DNA of 64,000 bases, taken from positions 744,001-808,000 of the forward strand of contig NZ_VITV01000003.1 of assembly GCF_007828035.1 (NCBI RefSeq), in the 5' to 3' direction. The notes under the pieces are model-generated. The model was not told the DNA's origin and made no database searches. It saw only the letters and a list, made by a program, of their open reading frames with translations. A program made the translations under genes and the position numbers. This DNA comes from Nitrospirillum amazonense. Its GTDB lineage: Bacteria > Pseudomonadota > Alphaproteobacteria > Azospirillales > Azospirillaceae. The stretch's first letter is position 1. The number at the start of each line of letters is the position of its first letter. Below, piece by piece: positions 44,855 through 53,763 of the stretch.

Positions 44855-45112
44855 ATGGCAGAAAAACGGACAGAGGACGGGCTGGGCAGTGACATGCCGC
44901 GGTCGGGTTTGGCGTTGTTGGCGCTGGGCCTGCCGGTCACCCTGCTCTTTGGGTTGACGCTTTGGGCGCCCTTCGCCTCGGTCACGTTCCTGGGCATCCG
45001 GGGTTCGATCTGGTGCCTGTTCGCCTGCGCGCCGGCCACCAGCCTGTGCCTTCTGGCCTGCAACCGTCTTTTCGGCACCCAGGGGAAGGGCCGGGGAAAG
45101 GGAACACCATGA
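44855..45112 (+). CDS. Small two-helix membrane protein preceding a sodium:solute symporter
   Basis: 85 residues with two hydrophobic segments (about 18-38 and 46-64) and a basic C-terminus. Small membrane proteins of this kind (DUF3311- or YhdT-like) commonly precede SSS-family symporters; I infer the class from position and size, not from a clear motif. The stop overlaps the symporter start by 4 bp, and the start has a strong ribosome-binding site. Confidence 0.7.
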   Translation: MAEKRTEDGLGSDMPRSGLALLALGLPVTLLFGLTLWAPFASVTFLGIRGSIWCLFACAPATSLCLLACNRLFGTQGKGRGKGTP

Positions 45113-46557
45113 TCCCGGCCTTCGTCACGATCATCGCCGCCTCCCTGCTGCTGGCGCTGTTTTCCAAGCGCGGGCACGCCCATCAGGGTGCGAAGGAGTT
45201 CTTCACCGCCTCCGGCCAGTTCGGCGCCGTCCTGTTCTTTTTCCTGTCGGTGGGGGAAACGTACAGCGTGACCAGCATGCTGGGCTTCCCCGGCGGGGTC
45301 TATGCCAAGGGCGGCGACTTCATCACCTGGTTCTTCGGCTACATCCTGCTGGCGGCCCCGGTGCTGTATTGCGTGGGGCCGGTCATCTGGCGGGCCGGTG
45401 TGCTCTACGGCGCCGCCACCATCCCCGATTTCTTCCGCAGCCATTTCGACAGCCGCGCCCTGGAACTGGTGATGGCCGGCTCCGCCATCCTGCTGCTGGT
45501 GCCGGTGGGAACCACGCAGTTCATGGGGCTGAAGATCGTGCTGGCCTCGCTGGACCTGCCGGTGGCGCCGGTGGTGCTGCTGGCGCTGGCGGGGGGCATG
45601 GCCTTCCTCTACGTGGTCATCGCCGGGCTGCGCGCCTCCGCCTTCGTCGCCATCCTGAAGGACGTGCTGATGCTGTCGGCGATCCTGCTGGTCAGCGGCG
45701 TGGCCATCGCCCACTGGCACATCGATGGCGGGCAGGCCGGTGGTGGGCAGGTCGGCGGCGCGGCGGCATTGGCAGCATCCGCCCCGGCCGGCAGCGACCA
45801 TAAGGGCCTCGTCTTCGCCCTGTCGACCATGGTGCTGCAGGCGGCGGGCTTTGCCATGATCCCGCAGACCTGGGCCTTCCTTTTCTCCGCCCGCGACCCT
45901 GGTGCCATCCGCAGGGCGCAGGTGGTGTCGCCGCTATACCTGCTGCTTTTTCCCCTGCTGATGTGCGTGGCCTACTTCGCCCGGTTCCACGGCCTGCAGC
46001 CGCCGCAGCCAGACTTCGTGTTCATCACCACCGCCCAGGCGCTGCTGCCGGAATGGATGGTGGGCGTGGTGCTGGCCACGATCACGCTTTCGGGCCTGGT
46101 GCTGCTCAGCAGCGTGTGCCTGGCCATCAGCCCCCTGGTTACCCGCAACATCGTCTCGGGCCTGAACGAGGCCGGGCAGCGGCGCTGGGCCAAGGTCGTC
46201 ACCGCGCTCTACATCCTGCTGTCCATCATCGGCACGGAGGTGTCGGGCAAGTTCATCGTGACCCTCAACAACATCTTCTATTTCGGCATCGCCCAGTCGC
46301 TGCCCGCCTTCTTCGCCGCGCTGTTCCTGCCGCGCGTCGGCGCCAGGGCGGTGATCCTGGGCATGGGGGCGGGCTACGCCACCGCCTTCTGGGTTTACCT
46401 GGCCGCCATCGATGTGGGCGGCCTCAACGCCGGACTGGTGGGGCTGGTGCTCAATAGCGCCGTCATGCTCACCGCCGCGGCCCTGCACCCGCGTCGGGAG
46501 GCCGCCACCCTGCTGACGCGCTTGCGCGCGGCCCCTTCCCTTCCTTCACATGGCTAG
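45109..46557 (+). CDS. Sodium:solute symporter (SSS family)
   Basis: 482 residues with about 13 membrane helices. The family core is visible: TASGQFGAVLFFFLSVGETYSVTSMLGFPGG, AATIPDFFRSHF, and the later LSTMVLQAAGFAMIPQTWAFLFSARDP. It probably imports an amino or carboxylic compound with sodium. The ATG at 45109 overlaps the small membrane protein gene, and the aminotransferase gene follows directly, so the imported compound may be the aminotransferase substrate. Confidence 0.9.
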   Translation: MIPAFVTIIAASLLLALFSKRGHAHQGAKEFFTASGQFGAVLFFFLSVGETYSVTSMLGFPGGVYAKGGDFITWFFGYILLAAPVLYCVGPVIWRAGVLYGAATIPDFFRSHFDSRALELVMAGSAILLLVPVGTTQFMGLKIVLASLDLPVAPVVLLALAGGMAFLYVVIAGLRASAFVAILKDVLMLSAILLVSGVAIAHWHIDGGQAGGGQVGGAAALAASAPAGSDHKGLVFALSTMVLQAAGFAMIPQTWAFLFSARDPGAIRRAQVVSPLYLLLFPLLMCVAYFARFHGLQPPQPDFVFITTAQALLPEWMVGVVLATITLSGLVLLSSVCLAISPLVTRNIVSGLNEAGQRRWAKVVTALYILLSIIGTEVSGKFIVTLNNIFYFGIAQSLPAFFAALFLPRVGARAVILGMGAGYATAFWVYLAAIDVGGLNAGLVGLVLNSAVMLTAAALHPRREAATLLTRLRAAPSLPSHG

Positions 46558-46567
46558 GATCTTGAAA

Positions 46568-47911
46568 ATGTTTGAAGATGTCGCCGGCAGCCCGCCGCTA
46601 CGGAGCAACGAGGCCGACCTGTCGTCCTTCTGGATGCCGTTCACCAACAACCGCTTTTTCAAGAAGAACCCGCGCCTGCTGGCCAGCGCCAGCGGCATGA
46701 CCTACCGCACGCCCGATGGGGCGGAAATCCTGGACGGCACGGCGGGCCTGTGGTGCGTCAATGCCGGCCACGCCCGGGCGGAGATCGTGGACGCCATCGC
46801 CCGGCAGGCCGCCACGCTCGACTTCGCCCCCACGTTCCAGCTGGCCCACCCACAGGCCTTCGAGCTGGCCAGCCGGCTGTCGGCCGTCATGCCGGCCGGG
46901 CTGGACCGCATCTTCTTCACCAATTCCGGTTCGGAGTCCGCCGACACCTCGCTCAAGATCGCACTGGCCTATCACCTGGCCCGGGGCCAAGGCGGCCGCA
47001 ACCGGCTTATCGGCCGGGCGCGCGGCTACCACGGCACCAATTTCGGCGGCATGGCGGTGGGCGGCATCGGTGGCAACCGCAAGGGGTTCCAGACGCAGCT
47101 GCCGGGGGTGGACCATCTTTCCCACACGTATCGGCCGGCGGACGCCTTCACCCGCGGCCAGCCGGCCGGCGGCGCCGCGATGGCCGATGAGCTGGAGGCG
47201 CTGATCGCCCTGCACGGGGCGCACACCATCGCGGCGGTCATCGTCGAGCCGGTGGCCGGTTCCACCGGCGTGCTGGTGCCGCCGGCCGGCTATCTGGAAC
47301 GCCTGCGCGAGATCACGCGCGCCCACGGCATCCTGCTGATCTTCGACGAGGTCATCACCGGCTTCGGCCGGGTGGGCGCAGCCACGGCGTCCGAGCGGTT
47401 CGGGGTCACACCGGATCTGCTCAACATGGCCAAGGGCATCACCAACGGCACCGTGCCGATGGGCGCGGTCGCCGTCTCGCGCGACGTCCACGACACCATC
47501 GTGAACAGTGCCGAGCCGGGCATCGAGCTTTTCCACGGCTATACCTACTCGGCCCATCCCGTGGCCACGGCCGCGGCGCTGGCCACGCTGGAGATCTATG
47601 AGCGTGACGGGCTGTTCGCTCACGCCCGGGCGCTGGAGGACCATTGGGAAACGGCCGCCCATTCCCTGCGGGGGGCGCCCCATGTGATCGACGTGCGCAA
47701 TTTCGGCCTCATGGCCGGCATCGAACTGGCCCCCCGCCCCGGTGCCCCCGGCACGCGGGCGATGGAGGTGTTCCACCGCTGCTTCGATGAGGGGGTACTG
47801 GTGCGTGTGACGGGCGACATCATCGCGCTGTCGCCGCCGCTGATCGTCACGCCGACGCAGATCGCCCGCATTTTCGAACAGATCGGCAAGGTCCTGGCCG
47901 ACCTCGCCTGA
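46568..47911 (+). CDS. Class III (omega-type) aminotransferase, beta-alanine:pyruvate-like
   Basis: 447 residues, PLP-dependent. The signature region LLIFDEVITGFGRVG and the PLP lysine in LLNMAKGITNGTVPMGAV are present, with FWMPFTNNRFF near the N-terminus and FTNSGSESADTSLKIA. The FWMPFTNNR start resembles beta-alanine:pyruvate aminotransferases. I chose the ATG at 46568, which has AGGA upstream; another ATG at 46550 overlaps the symporter stop by 8 bp. A hairpin terminator follows. Confidence 0.9.
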   Translation: MFEDVAGSPPLRSNEADLSSFWMPFTNNRFFKKNPRLLASASGMTYRTPDGAEILDGTAGLWCVNAGHARAEIVDAIARQAATLDFAPTFQLAHPQAFELASRLSAVMPAGLDRIFFTNSGSESADTSLKIALAYHLARGQGGRNRLIGRARGYHGTNFGGMAVGGIGGNRKGFQTQLPGVDHLSHTYRPADAFTRGQPAGGAAMADELEALIALHGAHTIAAVIVEPVAGSTGVLVPPAGYLERLREITRAHGILLIFDEVITGFGRVGAATASERFGVTPDLLNMAKGITNGTVPMGAVAVSRDVHDTIVNSAEPGIELFHGYTYSAHPVATAAALATLEIYERDGLFAHARALEDHWETAAHSLRGAPHVIDVRNFGLMAGIELAPRPGAPGTRAMEVFHRCFDEGVLVRVTGDIIALSPPLIVTPTQIARIFEQIGKVLADLA

Positions 47912-47928
47912 CATCGTAGAGCCCCGCT

Positions 47929-47957
47929 GGTCCCGACGGCAGAGCGCCGCCGGGACC
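47929..47957 (+). terminator. Hairpin after the aminotransferase gene
   Basis: GGTCCCGACGGC, the loop AGAGC, then GCCGCCGGGACC form a 12-bp stem with one mismatch, 18 bp after the stop. The following bases (ATTGATTC) are only weakly T-rich. Confidence 0.6.
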
Positions 47958-47962
47958 ATTGA

Positions 47963-48013
47963 TTCAGAACCACGGGCGATTCAGAACCACGGGCGTTTCA
48001 GAACTGCGGGCGA
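47963..48013. repeat. Three tandem 17-bp repeats at the 3' end of a LysR gene
   Basis: Three adjacent 17-bp units: TTCAGAACCACGGGCGA, TTCAGAACCACGGGCGT and TTCAGAACTGCGGGCGA. The third unit contains the stop and last four codons of the LysR gene at 47998. The other two lie just beyond it. Confidence 0.8.
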
Positions 48014-48885
48014 TAGCGTTCGATCAGCTCGTCCAGGAACTCCACCACCGCACGCACCCGCGGCTGGTGCTGGTGGTCGACGTGGAACACCAGCCAGTAG
48101 CTGCGCTTCACCTCCACCTCCGGCAGCACCCGCACCAGGCGCGCATCGGCCTCGGCCGCGAAGGCGTGCAGCAGCCCCAGCCCCAGCCCCGCGGCCACCG
48201 CCCCCTGCTGCGCGGAAATGGACGTGGACCGGAACACCGGCCGGGCATCGGGAATCACCTCGTTGAGGTAGAGCAACTCGGGATCGTCGATCTTCTCGTC
48301 CATGTACCAGACGAAGGGATGCCGGCGCAGCTCCGCCCGGCTGGCGACGGGGCCGTGCTCCGCCAAGTAATCCGCCGACGAATAGAGGCACAGGCGGAAA
48401 TCCACCAGACGCCGCGCAAAAACGCGCCCCTTGGGCGGGCGGTTGAGCACGATGGCGATGTCGGCCTCATGATTGGCCAGGCTGACCTGCCGCGGCTCGG
48501 GCGTAAGGTCCAGCCGCAGGTCCGGATAACGCCGGTGGAACTCCGCAACATGCGGGGCCACGATGGCCATGCCGAACGCCTCCGGGGTGGCAATGCGCAC
48601 CACGCCTGACGGTGCCGCCCCCCGGGGGCCCAGACGCGCCACCGCCGCCTCCATCTCGCTTTCCATGCGCTCGGCATGGGGCAGCAGCAGGCGCCCCGCC
48701 TCCGTCAATGTCACGCCGCGGGGCGAACGGTCGAACAGCCGCACGTCTAGCGCCGCCTCCAGCGCGCCGAGCCGGCGGGCGATGGTCGTATGGTCCACGC
48801 CGACCGCCTTGCCGGCCGCGACCAGGCGCCCGCTGCGGGCAACAGCCAGAAATAAGTGCACGTCGTCCCAGTCCGGCATAGGCAT
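47998..48885 (-). CDS. LysR-family transcriptional regulator
   Basis: 295 residues. The HTH is in WDDVHLFLAVARSGRLVAAGKAVGVDHTTIARRLGALE; the effector domain includes GVVRIATPEAFGMAIVAPHVAEF. The start at 48885 (or the methionine two codons later) gives the usual distance to the HTH; the frame is open further upstream. It is divergent from the amidase gene across 190 bp and probably regulates it. Confidence 0.88.
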   Translation of the reverse strand: MPMPDWDDVHLFLAVARSGRLVAAGKAVGVDHTTIARRLGALEAALDVRLFDRSPRGVTLTEAGRLLLPHAERMESEMEAAVARLGPRGAAPSGVVRIATPEAFGMAIVAPHVAEFHRRYPDLRLDLTPEPRQVSLANHEADIAIVLNRPPKGRVFARRLVDFRLCLYSSADYLAEHGPVASRAELRRHPFVWYMDEKIDDPELLYLNEVIPDARPVFRSTSISAQQGAVAAGLGLGLLHAFAAEADARLVRVLPEVEVKRSYWLVFHVDHQHQPRVRAVVEFLDELIERYRPQF

Positions 48886-49075
48886 ATTCGCCCAACAGTT
48901 TCTCGATAATGCGCATTTTTCCACATATGCCCGGTCTTTATCCTATCCTCAAGTCGAAAGCCGCCGCTGGCCCTCGGGCGCAGCGGTGATCCACCAGAGC
49001 TTCGTCATCCCCACCTTGGCGTTGAGGCCCTTCCCCGTCCCCACCTTCTCCCGGCCAACTGAAAGAGACAGCCTG

Positions 49076-50500
49076 ATGACCAACCTCGCCGACCTGACCG
49101 CGACCGCCCTGTCCGACGCCTTCGCCGCGGGCGCGCTTTCCCCGGTGGAGGTGATGGAGGCCGTTCTCGATCGGGTGGACAGGCTGGAGCCGCTGCTGCA
49201 CGCGACCTACGCGCTGGACGGCGACGGTGCGCTGGCGGCCGCGCGGCTTTCGGAGGAGCGGTGGCGAAAAGGGGCGGCGCTGGGCCCGCTGGACGGGCTG
49301 CCGGTGACACTCAAGGAGTTGATCGCCACGCGCGGGGTGCCCAAGCCCATGGGGACGGCGGCTGTGGAGCTCACCCCCCAACCGGAGGACGCGCCCATCA
49401 CGGCCCGCCTGCGTGAGGCCGGGGCGATCGCCTTCACCAAGACCACCGTGCCCGATTACGGCATGCTTTCCTCCGGGCTTTCCAGCTTTCACCCGCTGAC
49501 CCGCAACCCCTGGGACCTGTCGCGCAACCCCGGCGGGTCCAGCGCCGGGGCGGGGGCCGCAGCGGCGGCGGGTTATGGCCCGCTGCATGTCGGCACGGAC
49601 ATCGGCGGCTCGGTCCGGCTGCCGGCGGGCTGGTGCGGCGTCTTCGGATTCAAGCCCAACAACGGCCGCATTCCCATCGACCCGCCTTACATGGGGCGCT
49701 CCGCCGGCCCCATGACGCGCACGGTGGACGACGCGGCACTGCTGATGACGGTGATCTCCCGCCCCGACGCGCGCGACTTCATGAGCCTGCCACCCGCCGA
49801 TCTGCCATGGCGGAACCTGGCGGGCGACGTCCGGGGCCTGCGCTTCGGCCTGATGCTGGACGCGGGGTGCGGTTCCCCCACCGAGCCGGAAGTGGCCGAA
49901 GCCGTGACGGCGGCGGCCCGCCTGTTCGAGCAGGCAGGGGCGGTGGTGGAGCCGATGGCGCCCTTCGTCACGCCGGAGATGTTCGACGGCTTCGACCATT
50001 TCTTCCGCATGCGCTTCTGGGCCGAAACCAAGGATCTGCCCCAGGACCGCTACCGGAAGATCCTGCCTTATATCCGGGCCTGGGTGGAACCGGCCGCGGC
50101 CTATGACGCGATGACCGTCTACAGCGGCTTCAGCGGCCTGATGGCCATCCGCGAACAGGGCGTACGGGCCAGCCAAGCCTATGACTACATCCTCTCGCCC
50201 GTGGCGCCCATGCCGGCCTTCGCGGCCGAGCTGCCCAGCCCCAACAACGACCCCGCGCGGCCCTTCGACCACATCGGCTTCACCATGCCCTTCAACATGA
50301 CCGAGCAACCCGCCAGCTCGATCAACTGCGGCTACACGGCGACGGGCCTGCCCATCGGCCTGCAGATCGTGGGGCGGCGCTTCGATGACCTGGGGGTACT
50401 GCGCGTTTCCCGCTGGTTCGAGGACGCACGAGGACCCCAGCGCCCCTGGAGTGAATTGGCGGAATTATTGGAGGGTTCTTTGCAGGGGCGTGGGTCGTGA
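49076..50500 (+). CDS. Amidase (amidase-signature family)
   Basis: 474 residues. The Ser-cisSer-Lys catalytic set is visible: Lys in LPVTLKELIATRG, the glycine/serine-rich signature GGSSAGAGAAAAAGYG, and the nucleophile Ser in GTDIGGSVRLPAG. It is more like a catabolic amidase than GatA, because no gatB/gatC neighbours exist. The ATG at 49076 has AAAGAGA upstream. The divergent LysR gene is its likely regulator. Substrate unknown. Confidence 0.9.
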   Translation: MTNLADLTATALSDAFAAGALSPVEVMEAVLDRVDRLEPLLHATYALDGDGALAAARLSEERWRKGAALGPLDGLPVTLKELIATRGVPKPMGTAAVELTPQPEDAPITARLREAGAIAFTKTTVPDYGMLSSGLSSFHPLTRNPWDLSRNPGGSSAGAGAAAAAGYGPLHVGTDIGGSVRLPAGWCGVFGFKPNNGRIPIDPPYMGRSAGPMTRTVDDAALLMTVISRPDARDFMSLPPADLPWRNLAGDVRGLRFGLMLDAGCGSPTEPEVAEAVTAAARLFEQAGAVVEPMAPFVTPEMFDGFDHFFRMRFWAETKDLPQDRYRKILPYIRAWVEPAAAYDAMTVYSGFSGLMAIREQGVRASQAYDYILSPVAPMPAFAAELPSPNNDPARPFDHIGFTMPFNMTEQPASSINCGYTATGLPIGLQIVGRRFDDLGVLRVSRWFEDARGPQRPWSELAELLEGSLQGRGS

Positions 50501-50523
50501 AGATGGCGGCCATCGCCTGAATG

Positions 50524-50557
50524 CCGTATCGGCCGTGGATCCCCCCGGCTGATACGG
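50524..50557. terminator. Hairpin between amidase and tannase-like genes
   Basis: CCGTATCGGCC and GGCTGATACGG pair with one mismatch around a 12-base loop, 23 bp after the amidase stop and before the convergent tannase-like gene. No T-run is evident. Confidence 0.5.
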
Positions 50558-50677
50558 TCACCACCTTCCATTCAGGGGCTTTCAAGGCAGGCGATGTCCA
50601 CCCCTGGTCGACGACTTCACGCGCACCGCCCCGACAGTCGAAGGCCGTGCGGCCCAGTTAGCCAGATGCCCATCGCG

Positions 50678-52354
50678 TCAATGTTGCCCGCCCTCCTCCG
50701 AGCGGTTGGGCGTGGATGAGCAAACGAAACTTTCCGCGGCGCTGGTCGAACCGCGTCCGTCATACGACGCCTTTTGCGGATAGGCGCACAGCGGCCGTTG
50801 AAGCTGGATCGTCTTCGGGTCCCCCATCGCGAACTTCGTGGCGATCACGCGGTCGGGCGCGCGTCCCCCGCTGGCCCAGTCGACCAATGAGGCGAAGAGG
50901 TCGTCCCCCGGACCGCCGATGGGAGGTTGCGGCGTGCCGCCAAGCGCCGAGTTGAACGCATCGGGGCCGGGGCCGCCACCGCAGTGCATCAGCCCAGGCG
51001 CCAAAAAGAGCCTGGCAACATCCCGGGCCTGGTCCATGCCCCCCAGTTCCCGCACCTGGCGGTCATAGAACGCGACCGACTGGCCCGGCGGCACCAGCGT
51101 GTCAGCCAGGCCATGATAGATGATCAGCTTGCCGCCGCGCGCCTTGAACGCACGCAGGCTTCCCCGGGTGGCATCGTTGACGTCGCCGCCCAAGGCGCGG
51201 TCGACCGCGGGCATGTCACGATCAAGGTCGAAGCCCCGCCAATCCCAATCGGCGCCGAACACCCATTTGAACAGGCTGCCGAATTGCGGCTGGCCGTTGG
51301 CGGCGCTCTGCAGGAACGCCCAGCCGAACCGGCCCTGAACCTCGCTGCCCGGCGGCCAGCCGAAAAAGACAGCGCGCCCGTCTGTGGTGGTAGGGCCATT
51401 ATAGAACGCGCGGGCGGTCGCGACCTCGGCCGGCGTCAGGCATTGGTCGGTCTCCGCCCCCTGGCAGCCCAGTTCCGCAGGATCGAAGCGGCAGCTGAGG
51501 GGATCGGTGATGAAGGCATCCCCCTGCAGGCCGTAGCCGCGACGGTTGCAGCTTGCGACCGCGGCGTCGTTCAGCACCCGAAGCTTGGCATCCGACAGGC
51601 GGCTGCCGGGTGTGCGATTGGCGGCGATGAAGTCCCACAGGACAGCGGCGTGGCCCCAGGTCCGATTGATGACGGGCGCGCCGACCAGGATGCCATCATA
51701 GTCCGCCGGGTAATAGAGCGCCTCGATCAGCCCCTGCTGTCCCCCGGTCGAACAGCCGGTGTAGTAGGAGCGCGTGGCACCCCGGCCGTAATAGGCCTGG
51801 GTGATGGCCTTGCCGGTCACCGTCATGACGTGGGTGGACAGACGGCCCCAGTCCTTCCACTTGCGGGGATGACCGATAAGCGCATCGCCGTCCAGCGGCG
51901 TCGCGGGTGCCGTTCCCGTATCGGTCGTCGCCACGGCGTACCCGCGCCGCAACCCGCCGACCATGCTGCCGTACCCGCCCTGAAGCACGCCGGCGAACCC
52001 CCCGTTGCCGTTGCCGTGAAAGACGCCGGCCCAGGTGCCGGCCGGCAGCCAGACCTCGACCCCGATATCGGAATCGGGGGCCGATCGCACATGGGCGACA
52101 ACACGGCAGAAGGCCGGCAGGGGCGACGCGTCGCGGAGCCCCGGAGTGGCCCCCGCACCTTTTTCAACCATCACCGCGCTGTCGATGGTGGTGTCCTTGA
52201 GGCGCAATTGGGTAAGCGCCTCGCAGCGGGCGGCATCGGCCGCTGGCGCCGTCTCGGCCGCCGGTGACGGCGTGGCGAGCGCGACAGCCGCCATGGCCAT
52301 GGCGAGCGGGGCGAAGAATCTTGAAAAGTTAAGGGTCGAAACCTTCATGGTCAT
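50678..52354 (-). CDS. Tannase/feruloyl-esterase family protein, secreted
   Basis: 558 residues with a signal peptide (FFAPLAMAMAAVALATPSPAAA-like, residues 11-30). The catalytic serine is in TGCSTGGQQGLIEA, the Asp in YHGLADTLVPPG and the His in APGLMHCGGGPGPDAF. The paired cysteines next to Ser and His form the CS-D-HC disulfide motif typical of this family. It should cleave aromatic or phenolic esters outside the cytoplasm. The start at 52354 overlaps the transporter stop by 4 bp; the longer open frame has no signal peptide at its start. Confidence 0.9.
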   Translation of the reverse strand: MTMKVSTLNFSRFFAPLAMAMAAVALATPSPAAETAPAADAARCEALTQLRLKDTTIDSAVMVEKGAGATPGLRDASPLPAFCRVVAHVRSAPDSDIGVEVWLPAGTWAGVFHGNGNGGFAGVLQGGYGSMVGGLRRGYAVATTDTGTAPATPLDGDALIGHPRKWKDWGRLSTHVMTVTGKAITQAYYGRGATRSYYTGCSTGGQQGLIEALYYPADYDGILVGAPVINRTWGHAAVLWDFIAANRTPGSRLSDAKLRVLNDAAVASCNRRGYGLQGDAFITDPLSCRFDPAELGCQGAETDQCLTPAEVATARAFYNGPTTTDGRAVFFGWPPGSEVQGRFGWAFLQSAANGQPQFGSLFKWVFGADWDWRGFDLDRDMPAVDRALGGDVNDATRGSLRAFKARGGKLIIYHGLADTLVPPGQSVAFYDRQVRELGGMDQARDVARLFLAPGLMHCGGGPGPDAFNSALGGTPQPPIGGPGDDLFASLVDWASGGRAPDRVIATKFAMGDPKTIQLQRPLCAYPQKASYDGRGSTSAAESFVCSSTPNRSEEGGQH

Positions 52355-53763
52355 GAACCTCGCCTGGCGGAAGATGACTTGGCGTCCCGGGTCAAGAAAT
52401 AGGTGCATGTCAGCGATATGAAGCACACGCCGAACAGGAAGATGGAGATCGGCAGGGTCGACGCGTACTTCGCGAACAAGGCCGTCGCGATGATCGGGGC
52501 GAACCCGCCACCGATGACGGCGCCCAATTGGTAACCAAGCGAGGCGCCGGAATAGCGCACCTCCACGGGGAACAATTCGGCAAAAAGCGCCGCCTGCGGG
52601 CCATACATCACGCTCAGGCACAGCAGTTCCACGATGAGCGCCACCAGGACGGCCGGATAGGACAGCGTCTCCAGCAACGGGAAGAAGGCGAAGGACCACA
52701 GCCCGGTCAGTGCCGCCCCGGCCATGAAAAGGGTTGATCGTCCCCACCGGTCCGACAGCGCCCCGAAAAACAGCAGGCCGGGTACCATGACGACGCTCGC
52801 CGCCACCACGGACGCAAGCATCGCGCTTCGCGACAGGTGCAGGACCGAGTCACCATAAGAAACGGCATAGGTGATCGCCGCGTAGAAGCATGTGTTCGAG
52901 GCTATGAAGGCCCCACCCGCCAGCACGATCTTCTTGGGGTGGCGCGCCAGAACCTGAAGGACCGGCGACTTGCGCTTTTCCTTCTGGGTCAAATCCTGCG
53001 TTCGGGCGGTCTGTTCGAATGCCACCGACTCCTCCAGCCTCGTCTGGATATAGAGGCCGACGAAAACCAGCGCGATGCTCAGGATGAACGGCACGCGCCA
53101 AGCCCAGGTTTCGAACGCGTTTTGCGGAAAGGCCGCCACCATGAAGAAGAAAACGATGTTGGACAGGACCACGCCCAACGGAACGCCGATCTGGACGAAG
53201 CTGCCGTAAAAGCCGCCCCGGCCCGGGGGAGCGCTTTCTATCGCCATGAGCGCGGCACCGCCCCATTGCCCGCCGACGGCGATGCCCTGGACGAAGCGCA
53301 AGGCCAGGAGCAGCAGCGGGCTGAGGGCGCCGACACCCGCATAGGTCGGCAGGAATCCGATCGCGGTGGTGGCGAGGCCCATGGTCAGCAGCGCGACCAG
53401 CAGCGCCTTCTTGCGGCCGAACAGGTCCCCGAAATGGCCGAATACGATGCCGCCGAACGGCCGGGCGATGAAGCCCACGGCAAAGGTGCTGAACGCCGCC
53501 AGCTGGGCCACCAGCGGAGGCAAGTCCGCCGCGAAGAAGATCTTCGGAAAGACCAGGGCGGCCGCCGTCCCGTAGACGAAGAAATCGTACCATTCGATGG
53601 TGGCGCCGGCACCGGCCGTCAACGCGACCTTGAAGAGCGAGGACCCTTTGTTCACCGCTGATGAACCCATCATTTTTTCTTTCCGGGCCGGCGCCCGCCC
53701 GTCAGCCACGGGCTGCGCGGCAGACGGTTGACGCAACGCTTTATCCACCTGCCGCGCGTTCAT
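52351..53763 (-). CDS. MFS transporter, metabolite:H+ symporter (MHS) type
   Basis: 470 residues with 12 membrane helices. Typical MHS features are ATIEWYDFFVYGTAAALVFPKIFF in the first helix, GHFGDLFGRKKAL in the 2-3 loop, and GALSDRWGRSTLF in the 8-9 loop. It probably imports an organic acid released by the neighbouring esterase. The start at 53763 is coupled to the acetoacetyl-CoA synthetase stop by TGATG; a shorter start at 53673 is possible. Confidence 0.9.
   Translation of the reverse strand: MNARQVDKALRQPSAAQPVADGRAPARKEKMMGSSAVNKGSSLFKVALTAGAGATIEWYDFFVYGTAAALVFPKIFFAADLPPLVAQLAAFSTFAVGFIARPFGGIVFGHFGDLFGRKKALLVALLTMGLATTAIGFLPTYAGVGALSPLLLLALRFVQGIAVGGQWGGAALMAIESAPPGRGGFYGSFVQIGVPLGVVLSNIVFFFMVAAFPQNAFETWAWRVPFILSIALVFVGLYIQTRLEESVAFEQTARTQDLTQKEKRKSPVLQVLARHPKKIVLAGGAFIASNTCFYAAITYAVSYGDSVLHLSRSAMLASVVAASVVMVPGLLFFGALSDRWGRSTLFMAGAALTGLWSFAFFPLLETLSYPAVLVALIVELLCLSVMYGPQAALFAELFPVEVRYSGASLGYQLGAVIGGGFAPIIATALFAKYASTLPISIFLFGVCFISLTCTYFLTRDAKSSSARRGS

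Noticed and set aside
47963-48013. Tandem 17-bp repeats as a CRISPR array
   Set aside because: The units are directly adjacent with no spacers and there are no cas genes.
49076-50500. Amidase as GatA of the tRNA amidotransferase
   Set aside because: No gatB or gatC nearby and the gene pairs with a LysR regulator, which fits a catabolic amidase better.
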